Shown here: positions 1 through 6,255 of the stretch, in pieces | Layout of the letters: each line of letters begins with the position of its first letter | How positions within the stretch are numbered: the stretch's first letter is position 1 | NCBI GenBank assembly: GCA_021730835.1 | Contig: JAKFYP010000105.1 | Location: forward strand, 1-8,667 | DNA length: 8,667 bases | From: Alphaproteobacteria bacterium | GTDB taxonomy: Bacteria > Pseudomonadota > Alphaproteobacteria > Rickettsiales > UBA998 | Direction: 5' to 3' | Notes under the pieces: model-generated | Databases searched by the model: none | Seen by the model: only the letters and a program-made list of their open reading frames with translations | What the model was told of the DNA's origin: nothing | Translations under genes and position numbers: made by a program

Positions 1-1031
1 GCTACAGCCTGTCTTTCTACCTCCTTCGCTTTTTGCGTAATCTTTTCTCTGATCTCATTGGTCAGAACTGTTTGCGGGGTGAGCGTGCCTGCTTGGGAAA
101 GCTCTTGAACAGCGACGAGGGTGGCCGTCAAATCAACTTGACGGTTATTTAACGCAATGACCTGATCTGTAATCCGGAGGTCAGGCGAGCCTGACCCACG
201 CTGTGTCTCAATCAGAGCGATAGTATATTTTTTAACATCAGCCAGTTCTTGCTTCGTATTGGCGACAAAATCAGCCACTGTTTGCTGCGTATTTTCCGGA
301 TGCACTGGCGTTGCCTGAACACCAGTCGGCTGCACCCCGTTAGCAGTCCGTTTGGCTTCCAGAGGCGATGATTTAATTAACCCCTCTCTCTCAAGCTGTT
401 GAGCCTCTTCGCTAAGGCCGTTGGTGTGAAGCAAAGCGGGCCGCTCTGGAGTGCCCGGACGTAAACCATCCGTTCTTCCGCCACTCAGGTCAATGGTCGG
501 CGGGGGGAGCATATCCGAGATGAAATGTGTTTGTGCCAAAGCGTGGGCAGCGTTAATCTGCTTTTCTCCGTCGAGTCGCAAAATTCCGGGGTTATCAGTA
601 GTGCCAATCAGGGTGTCGGCTTTCAGGTCAAATAGCGCATCGACATTCATCCGAAGCGCGGCATTGGTTCGGTCAATAGGGGCGTCGCTGAGCGTATTGT
701 AGTTACCACGTATCTGAGCTGCCAGATTTGATGCTTCGGGGAGATTGGGGTTTGCGCGATGCAATTCATCCAGCTTTCTGGCGAGATGCGTACCGCGCTC
801 GACATCATGAAGAATCTCCTTCAGGGATGCGCCTGATTCTCCGGCAATATTGCTTAACGCGTCCAGATAACGGTTAAGCTGCTGCTCTGAGTTCACAGCG
901 CCATGTTGCATTGTGGGGTCATTTATCAGCGGGTCAAGGTGTCTGGCAACGATTGCAGCATCAATGCCGCCGGTGTGAACATCACCAAGCTGGTCTATCT
1001 TAACTCTCCGGTCATCCGCCATCTTCGCCAT
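1..1031 (-). CDS. Unrecognised protein, N-terminal 343 residues; runs off the left edge
   Basis: On the minus strand the frame is open without a stop from the in-frame TAG at 1079-1077 to the window edge. ATG codons lie at 1031 and 1022 (protein begins MAKMADD), and neither has a convincing Shine-Dalgarno sequence. I do not recognise the family. The product is hydrophilic, with no signal peptide or membrane helix in the visible part. Residues about 1-170 and 245-343 look helix-rich and charged (for example LDALSNIAGESGASLKEIL near 57-74). They are separated by a Pro/Gly/Thr-rich, linker-like stretch at about 174-245 that contains a PPP run. Codon choice differs from the rest of the window: AGA, ATA, CTT and AAT are frequent, and hand-counted rows are near 50% GC against more than 60% elsewhere. 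This suggests horizontal acquisition or a fast-evolving accessory gene. That the frame is coding is inferred from its length and sensible amino-acid composition. Confidence 0.7.
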   Translation of the reverse strand, partial: MAKMADDRRVKIDQLGDVHTGGIDAAIVARHLDPLINDPTMQHGAVNSEQQLNRYLDALSNIAGESGASLKEILHDVERGTHLARKLDELHRANPNLPEASNLAAQIRGNYNTLSDAPIDRTNAALRMNVDALFDLKADTLIGTTDNPGILRLDGEKQINAAHALAQTHFISDMLPPPTIDLSGGRTDGLRPGTPERPALLHTNGLSEEAQQLEREGLIKSSPLEAKRTANGVQPTGVQATPVHPENTQQTVADFVANTKQELADVKKYTIALIETQRGSGSPDLRITDQVIALNNRQVDLTATLVAVQELSQAGTLTPQTVLTNEIREKITQKAKEVERQAV

Positions 1032-1073
1032 CCGTGCTTGAGTTTTTGGGGCAGGTAATGCCGCCCGATTAAC

Positions 1074-1082
1074 ATTCTAGCA
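1074..1082 (-). promoter_or_regulatory. Candidate extended -10 promoter for the left-edge gene
   Basis: Read on the minus strand, the bases from 1082 to 1074 are TGCTAGAAT, an extended -10 (TGn plus TAGAAT, five of six to consensus). Transcription would start near 1067, about 36 bases before the ATG at 1031. No good -35 hexamer lies 16-18 bases upstream. The site falls in the gap after the DUF599-TraB gene, where I see no hairpin with a T-run, so read-through from the upstream operon is also possible. This is a motif match only. Confidence 0.3.
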
Positions 1083-1118
1083 GGAAATTGTTACAGTTTG
1101 ATGAAGGTGCGGAGGGAG

Positions 1119-2762
1119 TCAGCGGGCCGGAAAGATAAAATACCCTGATTTTTCAATGCGTTCAAACAGGCCGCCCTTGCCGGGAAGATGCAGTGCGCCC
1201 ACTGCAATAAAAAGATTCCCCTTCTCTAGCCTGGGCAGTGCGGCTTCGGCCATGTTGCGGTTGCGCCGATGAATCAGGTCATCTTGAAGCCGTTTGCGGA
1301 GTTTGGGGTCTTCGATGGCGTCGAAAGCCTCCTTGCCGAGCCGGGCGATTTCCCATAAATCCTGATCGAAATACAGGGCAAACAGGCGGTCATTATCGTC
1401 ATTGATGTCCCCCAGCCGCGACAAGGTGTCATGCAGCATGGTGATTTGCTCCCGCTCCGGCATGGTGAGGAACACATCGAACTGATCCTCGATCTTCTCC
1501 AGCGCTACCAGCGGCACATTGCTGAGATAGGCGGCGGCTTGCAGGCGGGCATCCAGCGGGACGCCGTCCGACGTGGTAGCCGGATATTGCAGCAGGATGG
1601 CGGCGGCCCACGGGCGGTAGCGCAGCAGGAAATTCTCCGGCATGCCGGTCAGGGGCGTGCCGGTGATGCGGCTGAGGCGGGAAAACGCTTTCGGCCCGAT
1701 GATATCCCGCAAGCTACGCTGCTCTTCCGGCGGCAGCGTCATATACCCCATCGCCATATTCTGCGTGGTTGCGTCGGCGACGATCTCAAAGGCGGCCTCG
1801 CGGCTGGTTTTCAGGGCATTGAAGGCTTCCCGGTTCATCTCAACCAGCTTCAGGTCATCGCTGTGGACGGTTCCAAGCAAGTAGCTGTCCTTGCGCCCGC
1901 AACTGCTGACATGAAAGAACACCGCTTTTTCCCGGCGCTGGGCGATGGGGATATATTTCTCGCGGGCCTCTTTGCCGCAATAAGCCTCGACATTATGAGC
2001 ATGCGCCGGTTGCGCCGCCATGATCAGCGCCAGCGCCAGCAGCATTTTCGGCATGGCCGAGCTGGCCAGTATATTATGCACGCGGGAGACGAATTCGCGG
2101 CGGTAGAGAACATAAATCACCAGCGTGGTAGCGGCGACAAAGGCCCAGCCGTGGATGAACCATGCAAAGATTGCCAGCCCGTAATAATAGGCCCGCATGC
2201 CGAGATTGAAATGCCGTGCGGCGTTGGTCAGCAGGCGTTGCCCGCGATCAGCCCATTCGGCGTGGGTATCTGGGGCTTCCAGCGGCATCGGCGCGGCGCA
2301 AAGATAGATGCTGGCGTAATTATATTGCCGCAGCGACCAGGTGAATTTGAAAAACGCATAGATGAATACGATCATCAGCAGGAAGATTTTAAACTCCCAG
2401 AGAAACGCGGTGGAATGGGCGGCAAAGGGAACGGTCTCAATCACTTTCAGCGCCTGTTCGCCGTAGCCGAGCATGGTGACCAGACCGATTTGCAGCAGGA
2501 TGCTGGTTGAGGCGAAAAACGAGATGCTGCGTTGCAGATTGGCGATGGCGGTCAGGTCGGTGATGCGGTTTTCCCGCATCAGCATGCGATTCATCCAGAC
2601 GCTGTTGTAATGGTCAATCTGGGTCAGCAAGTTACCGCGCCGCGTGCCGACCTTTGTGGCCAGCATATTGTAGCCGACCCACGCAGTGCCCAGCCAGAGC
2701 AGGGCGATCAGGTCAATGAGTTGAACGGAGAAATTTTCCCATATCGTAACGGTTTCATACAT
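1119..2762 (-). CDS. DUF599 membrane domain fused to a TraB/GumN-family domain
   Basis: The 547-residue product joins two families normally seen as separate proteins. Residues about 10-230 match DUF599: a first helix at 12-34, the RENRITD and NLQRSISFFASTSIL motifs at 63-90, a helix near 120-140 ending in FKFTWSLRQYNY, and a hydrophobic stretch at 190-220. Residues 237-255 (MPKMLLALALIMAAQPAHA) look like a complete signal peptide with an AHA cleavage site. Residues 280-547 then carry TraB/GumN features: LLGTVHSDD with His300, and the C-terminal AVGALHLPGKGGL with His525, the two GxxH motifs of the TIKI/TraB group. The start at 2762 overlaps the end of trpC by 8 bases. The frame is continuous across the joint. 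The internal ATG at 2054 has no evident Shine-Dalgarno sequence, so a single membrane-anchored polypeptide is likelier than two products. The domain's activity is unproven; a metallopeptidase-like fold is proposed for the superfamily. Confidence 0.85.
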   Translation of the reverse strand: MYETVTIWENFSVQLIDLIALLWLGTAWVGYNMLATKVGTRRGNLLTQIDHYNSVWMNRMLMRENRITDLTAIANLQRSISFFASTSILLQIGLVTMLGYGEQALKVIETVPFAAHSTAFLWEFKIFLLMIVFIYAFFKFTWSLRQYNYASIYLCAAPMPLEAPDTHAEWADRGQRLLTNAARHFNLGMRAYYYGLAIFAWFIHGWAFVAATTLVIYVLYRREFVSRVHNILASSAMPKMLLALALIMAAQPAHAHNVEAYCGKEAREKYIPIAQRREKAVFFHVSSCGRKDSYLLGTVHSDDLKLVEMNREAFNALKTSREAAFEIVADATTQNMAMGYMTLPPEEQRSLRDIIGPKAFSRLSRITGTPLTGMPENFLLRYRPWAAAILLQYPATTSDGVPLDARLQAAAYLSNVPLVALEKIEDQFDVFLTMPEREQITMLHDTLSRLGDINDDNDRLFALYFDQDLWEIARLGKEAFDAIEDPKLRKRLQDDLIHRRNRNMAEAALPRLEKGNLFIAVGALHLPGKGGLFERIEKSGYFIFPAR

Positions 2763-3558
2763 GGCCGAGTAACCTGCGCGTGGCGGTGGCGATATCGCTC
2801 CGGCGCATCAGGGATTCGCCGACGAGAAAGCAATCTATACCCGCCTGACGCATAAAAACAATGTCATTGTGATCCCCAATACCGCTTTCACAGACGGCGA
2901 GCCGGTCGTGTGGAATCCGTGCCGACAGGCGGCGCGAAATCTCAAGGCTGACTTCAAGTGTTTTCAGGTTGCGGTTGTTAATCCCGATTAGCGGGGTGCT
3001 CAGGGTGTCCAGCGCTATCTCAAGCTCCGCCTCGTCATGCACTTCCGCCAGCACATCCAGCCCGTAATGCCGGGCGGTCTCTTCCATCTCACGCAATTGC
3101 GGGGCGGAGAGCGCCGCGACGATCAGCAGGATACAATCCGCCCCGAGTGCCCGCGCCTCGGCGACCTGATAGGGATCGAGCATGAAATCCTTGCGCAGGG
3201 CGGGCAGGGGGCAGGCATCGGCCACGGCGCTCAGGTAAGCATCCTCCCCCTGAAAATACGGCGTATCGGTGAGCACCGAAAGGCAGGTTGCGCCGCCCTG
3301 CTCGTAAGCTTTCGCCAGTGCGACGGGATCGAAATCCTCGCGGATGATGCCTTTGCTGGGCGAGGCTTTTTTAATCTCGGCAATCAGGGCGGGGCGTCCT
3401 TGGGTCACGCTTGTTCGTAGTGCCCGGATAAATCCCCGGCACGGGCCGCGCCCCCGGATGGCTTCGTCCAGCGCGGCCAGCGACACTGCCTGCTTGCGGC
3501 GTTGAATATGCCCGCGTTTATCGGCGCAAATTTGCTCCAGCGTATTCATGCCGCTCAT
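2755..3558 (-). CDS. trpC: Indole-3-glycerol-phosphate synthase
   Basis: A (beta/alpha)8 enzyme of tryptophan synthesis that converts carboxyphenylaminodeoxyribulose phosphate to indole-3-glycerol phosphate in the cytoplasm. With the start at 3558 it has 267 residues, normal for the family. Family motifs are intact: AEIKKASPSKG at 60-70 (Glu61, Lys63), LRKDFMLDPYQV with Lys123, AEVHDE with Glu172, INNRNLKT with Asn194 and Arg196, CESGI with Glu224, and the phosphate-loop FLVGESLM near 244-251. The frame extends upstream to an ATG at 3600, but that adds 14 unfamily-like residues inside bioA. The ATG at 3558 forms an ATGA overlap with the bioA stop, which points to translational coupling. The gene is unusual in lying beside bioA rather than trpD or trpG. 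The next gene overlaps its last 8 bases. Confidence 0.95.
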   Translation of the reverse strand: MSGMNTLEQICADKRGHIQRRKQAVSLAALDEAIRGRGPCRGFIRALRTSVTQGRPALIAEIKKASPSKGIIREDFDPVALAKAYEQGGATCLSVLTDTPYFQGEDAYLSAVADACPLPALRKDFMLDPYQVAEARALGADCILLIVAALSAPQLREMEETARHYGLDVLAEVHDEAELEIALDTLSTPLIGINNRNLKTLEVSLEISRRLSARIPHDRLAVCESGIGDHNDIVFMRQAGIDCFLVGESLMRRSDIATATRRLLGHV

Positions 3559-4889
3559 CGGAACAGATACCCGACCTTCTGCCGTACTTCCTGCGCCCAT
3601 GCGGTAATCACCTCACAGACGACACAAATCAGCGTATTCAACTCATCCGGCGAAATAGTCAGCGGCGGCATCAGGTAGACGATATCGCCAAAGGGCCGCA
3701 CCCAGACGCCGCGCTCTACGAAAGCCTGCTGAAACTGCTCCGCGCTGAAATATTGCGGGGCGAGTTGCACCACGCCGATGGCCCCCTTGACCCGTACATC
3801 GAACACGCCGGAGAGTTGCCGCAGCGGGCGGAGTCCCTTATGCAGCGCCGCTTCAATCGTCGCCGCCTGCTCAAGGCGCGGCTCGCGGGCGAACAGATCG
3901 AGCGAGGCGTTGGCCACGGCGCAGGCCAGCGGGTTGGCCATATAGGTCGGCCCGTGCATCAGGGCTTTTTCCGGGTCGTCGCCGAGAAACGCCTCATAGA
4001 CGGCGCCGGTCGCCAGCGTCGCCGCCAGCCCTGTCACCCCGCCGGTCAGCGCCTTGCCTACGCACATAATATCCGGGATGATACCCGCTTCCTCGCAGGC
4101 GAACATTGAGCCGGTGCGCCCGAAGCCGGTCATGATCTCATCGGCGATGAACAATACTTCATGCTCGTGGCACAGGCGGTGGATTTCCGCCAGCGTATCG
4201 GGGGAGTGAAACAGCATCCCGCCCGCGCCCTGCACCAGCGGCTCCATAATAAGTCCGGCGCATTGCGGGGCAATGTCTTTCAGCGTTTCGGCGAATTCGG
4301 CGAAACTGTATTCACCGGAGGGGATCTCCAGCGCATAGTGCATGATGACGTTTTTCTTAAACGCCTTGTGCATGCCGCGCTCGGGGTCGCTGACCGCCAT
4401 TGCGCCGAACGTGTCGCCATGATAGCCCCGATGCAGGCAGATGAAGCGGTCTTTGCGCGGCTTGCCTGTATTATTCCAGTATTGTAGCGCCATTTTAAGC
4501 GCCACTTCCACGGCGGTCGAGCCGGAGTCGGAGAAAAACACATGCTTCAGGCTTTTCTCGCCGCCCCATCCCGGCGTCAGTCTGGAAAGCCTCGCCGCCA
4601 GCGTGTAGGCCGGTTCATGGGCCAGACCGGCGAACATCACATGCGGCATGGTATCGAGTTGTGCTTTCGCGGCTTCGATCAGGTGCGGGTGGTTATAGCC
4701 ATGTACGGCGCTCCACCATGAAGATACACCGTCAATCAACTCCTTGCCGTCGGCAAGGACGATGCGGCAACCTTCGGTGCGCGCAACCGGCAGGGGAGGG
4801 GGCATGGTTTGCATCTGGGCATAGGGATGCCAGACGTGCGACCGCCCTTCCTCCAGCCATGCTGGCGCAGATTTACGCTCTTTCTTCAT
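3555..4889 (-). CDS. bioA: Adenosylmethionine-8-amino-7-oxononanoate aminotransferase
   Basis: A PLP-dependent class-III aminotransferase that makes 7,8-diaminopelargonate from 8-amino-7-oxononanoate, normally with S-adenosylmethionine as amino donor, in biotin synthesis. The 444-residue product carries BioA-specific signatures: VWHPYAQM near 19-26, DGVSSWWSAVHGYNHP near 53-68, FSDSGSTAVEVALKMALQYW near 119-138, HRGYHGDTFGAMAV near 153-166, IADEIMTGFGRTG near 248-260 (cofactor-binding Asp250), CVGKALTGG with the likely Schiff-base Lys279, and HGPTYMANPLACAVANASL near 312-330. The double Trp at 58-59 and the HGPTYMANP motif favour BioA over other class-III aminotransferases. A good Shine-Dalgarno sequence (AAGAGGA) lies 4 bases before the ATG at 4889, directly against the 63-bp repeat array. 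The stop overlaps the trpC start. No bioB, bioD or bioF is present in the window. Confidence 0.95.
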   Translation of the reverse strand: MKKERKSAPAWLEEGRSHVWHPYAQMQTMPPPLPVARTEGCRIVLADGKELIDGVSSWWSAVHGYNHPHLIEAAKAQLDTMPHVMFAGLAHEPAYTLAARLSRLTPGWGGEKSLKHVFFSDSGSTAVEVALKMALQYWNNTGKPRKDRFICLHRGYHGDTFGAMAVSDPERGMHKAFKKNVIMHYALEIPSGEYSFAEFAETLKDIAPQCAGLIMEPLVQGAGGMLFHSPDTLAEIHRLCHEHEVLFIADEIMTGFGRTGSMFACEEAGIIPDIMCVGKALTGGVTGLAATLATGAVYEAFLGDDPEKALMHGPTYMANPLACAVANASLDLFAREPRLEQAATIEAALHKGLRPLRQLSGVFDVRVKGAIGVVQLAPQYFSAEQFQQAFVERGVWVRPFGDIVYLMPPLTISPDELNTLICVVCEVITAWAQEVRQKVGYLFR

Positions 4890-4893
4890 GAAA

Positions 4894-4899
4894 TCCTCT
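4894..4899 (-). promoter_or_regulatory. bioA ribosome binding site abutting the repeat array
   Basis: On the minus strand AGAGGA stands 4 bases before the bioA ATG at 4889. It touches the edge of the first repeat copy (about 4899). The strong 8-bp hairpin of that copy (4904-4921) ends only 4 bases upstream of the site, so bioA mRNA would carry stable structure right next to its ribosome binding site. Any regulatory effect is inference. Confidence 0.6.
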
Positions 4900-5086
4900 T
4901 AAAGGCTGGCGACCGCCAGCCCGCGCATCGTTGCGCGTAAGCCCGGCGGCGTTTGAGCGATTTAAAGGCTGGCGACCGCCAGCCCGCAACCCGTGTTGCG
5001 TAAGCCCGGCGGCGTTTGAGCGATTTAAAGGCTGGCGACCGCCAGCCCGCGCATCGTTGCGCGTAAGCCCGGCGGCGTTTGAGCGA
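4899..5086. repeat. Three tandem copies of a 63-bp double-hairpin repeat
   Basis: Copies begin at about 4899, 4962 and 5025 with an exact period of 63 bases. Each contains a perfect 8-bp inverted repeat with an AC centre (4904-4921, 4967-4984, 5030-5047). A 6-bp-stem hairpin with a 4-base loop follows immediately (4922-4937, 4985-5000, 5048-5063), and then a conserved tail of about 23 bases including CCCGGCGGCGTTTGAGCGA. Copies 1 and 3 are identical. Copy 2 differs at seven positions, all in the second hairpin: three base pairs are replaced by other Watson-Crick pairs (G-C to A-T, C-G to A-T, A-T to C-G) and one loop base changes. The array fills most of the gap between the synthase stop (5121) and the bioA ribosome binding site. 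It has the look of a dispersed REP-like or palindromic-element family, but other genomic copies cannot be seen here. Confidence 0.95.
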
Positions 5087-5120
5087 TAGAAAAGAACCCG
5101 TTTCATACCAGCAGGATGTA

Positions 5121-5939
5121 CTATGCCGCATACCACGAGGCAACGGGTTTATCTGGTTTTTTTACCCATGTGGGAGATTTTACCCGCTCGCGCTCCAATA
5201 CCGCCCAACCGTGGCGGGCCATCACGCGCCACTGGCGGAAATACGCATCGCGCATGGCGCGGGCAACCCTGAGCCGCTCTTTATGGATGGCCGGGAGGTG
5301 AAGATCGGCCTGCCGGTAATGCGCCAGCGCCAGCATTCCCATTTTCCGGCGCAGCGGGGTCAGGGCGTACGGCGCATGGAGCAGGGCTTGCGGCGACGCG
5401 CCGGATAACCCTGCTGTTGCCAGCCATTCCAGCGGATAATAAATCCGCCCTGCCCGCAGATCATCCGCCGTGTCGCGCAGGATATTGGTCAGTTGCAGCG
5501 CCCGGCCCAGATGTAGCGCATAAGCCTCGCCCACCCGCCGGGGGACGCCGAGGATAGCCAGCGTCATCAGGCCGGGGCTTCCGGCCACGCCATCGCAGTA
5601 GCGCAGCAATTCGGGCAGGGCAGGGCGGTGCATAATCCCCCTCTGATCCATCGCAAAACCTTCCAGCAATGCCGAGATATCCTCCCGGGCAATGCCGAAG
5701 CGGCGCAAGGCGCGCTGCATCTCGCGGGTGAGAGGATGGCGCGGGATACCCGCGCAAAGCCGTATCGCCTCCGCCCGCCAGAAAATAAAATCGCCGTTTG
5801 GTTCATCGCAGGCATCGTCGAGTGTCCGGCAGAAGGCATAAAGCGCCAGCATGGCCCGCCGCTCCTCGCCTGCCAGCGTTGTCAGGGGCTTGAAAAACGA
5901 GGTTCCGCTTGCCCTCACCATCCTCTCCGTCATGCGCAT
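5121..5939 (-). CDS. Squalene/phytoene synthase family, probably presqualene diphosphate synthase (HpnD-like)
   Basis: A head-to-head prenyl diphosphate condensing enzyme of 272 residues, the usual length for HpnD and bacterial phytoene synthases. The first Asp-rich motif is FCRTLDDACDE (Asp41, Asp42, Asp45), and the second is LQLTNILRDTADD (Asp156, Asp159, Asp160) followed by GRIYYPLEWL. These bind Mg2+ and substrate diphosphates in the family. YCDGVAGSPGLM near 114-125 is also typical. HpnD uses two farnesyl diphosphates for hopanoid synthesis, while phytoene synthases use geranylgeranyl diphosphate. The sequence resembles the HpnD/CrtB side more than HpnC, but neither hpnC/hpnE nor crt genes are adjacent, so the substrate is uncertain. 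Three in-frame ATGs lie at 5939, 5933 and 5921. The last follows a GGAGAGG stretch too closely to be an obvious site, so the longest start is kept. It is 6 bases after bolA and probably co-transcribed. Confidence 0.85.
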   Translation of the reverse strand: MRMTERMVRASGTSFFKPLTTLAGEERRAMLALYAFCRTLDDACDEPNGDFIFWRAEAIRLCAGIPRHPLTREMQRALRRFGIAREDISALLEGFAMDQRGIMHRPALPELLRYCDGVAGSPGLMTLAILGVPRRVGEAYALHLGRALQLTNILRDTADDLRAGRIYYPLEWLATAGLSGASPQALLHAPYALTPLRRKMGMLALAHYRQADLHLPAIHKERLRVARAMRDAYFRQWRVMARHGWAVLERERVKSPTWVKKPDKPVASWYAA

Positions 5940-5945
5940 GCAGGC

Positions 5946-6206
5946 TTATTCCCCCGGCGCACGGGCGGCAATCGCCAGCGCGTGCATGCCCTGATCGAAG
6001 CAGGGCTTGAGGGCGGCGTTGATCATCCGCTGGCGCTCCAGACGCGATTTCCCGGCGAAGGAAGCCGCCGTGATTTTCACCTCGAAATGGCTGTTTTTCG
6101 CGGCCCCGGCCTCCCGATGCCCTGCATGGCGGGCCGAGTCGTCAATCACCTCCAGCGCCTCGGGCCGGAAGCGTTCTTCGAGTATCCGGCGGATGGTTTC
6201 TTGCAT
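5946..6206 (-). CDS. bolA: BolA-family protein
   Basis: A small cytoplasmic protein of 86 residues. BolA proteins pair with monothiol glutaredoxins in iron-sulfur cluster trafficking, and some bind DNA as regulators. Family features are clear: the conserved His region HAGH at 27-30, SHFEVKITAASFAGKSRLERQRMINAAL spanning about 39-66 (with FAGKSRLERQR the strongest signature), and the C-terminal HALAIAARAP at 75-84. The start at 6206 is supported by a strong GGGGGAG ribosome binding site 7 bases upstream. The gene diverges from the J-domain gene across only 49 bp, a pairing common in alphaproteobacteria, and is followed after 6 bases by the prenyl synthase gene. No Cys-rich or extra domain is present. 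Confidence 0.93.
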   Translation of the reverse strand: MQETIRRILEERFRPEALEVIDDSARHAGHREAGAAKNSHFEVKITAASFAGKSRLERQRMINAALKPCFDQGMHALAIAARAPGE

Positions 6207-6220
6207 TCTGTGGCTCCCCC

Positions 6221-6249
6221 TTGCGAAAAGGTGGAAAAATCCCCATAAT
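6221..6249 (+). promoter_or_regulatory. Candidate promoter for the J-domain/cobS operon, possibly giving a leaderless mRNA
   Basis: TTGCGA at 6221-6226 (four of six to the -35 consensus) is followed after exactly 17 bases by CATAAT at 6244-6249 (five of six to the -10). The expected transcription start, 6-7 bases after the -10, is at or next to the A of the ATG at 6256. It lies inside the 49-bp divergent gap and overlaps the bolA leader. This is predicted by motif spacing only. Confidence 0.45.
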
Positions 6250-6255
6250 TAGCGG

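Noticed and set aside
451..702. Plus-strand 83-codon ORF
   Set aside because: It lies antisense to the long uninterrupted minus-strand frame at 1-1031, which is far longer and has more sensible composition.
1431..2510. Plus-strand 359-codon ORF
   Set aside because: It is antisense to the DUF599-TraB gene, whose product matches two known families. The antisense product has the His/Gln/Gly-rich look of a high-GC shadow frame.
4899..5086. CRISPR array
   Set aside because: The 63-bp units are contiguous, with no unique spacers between repeats, and the only variation preserves a hairpin. No cas genes are present.
4873..5143. Two overlapping minus-strand ORFs of 85-87 codons as real proteins
   Set aside because: They are translations of the tandem repeat in two frames, overlap the ends of two real genes, and have low-complexity Arg-rich content with no independent support.
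5095..5149. AACCCGTT / AACGGGTT inverted repeat as a terminator of the prenyl synthase gene
   Set aside because: The 8-bp arms are separated by 39 bases spanning the stop codon, and no T-run follows. It is likely coincidental.
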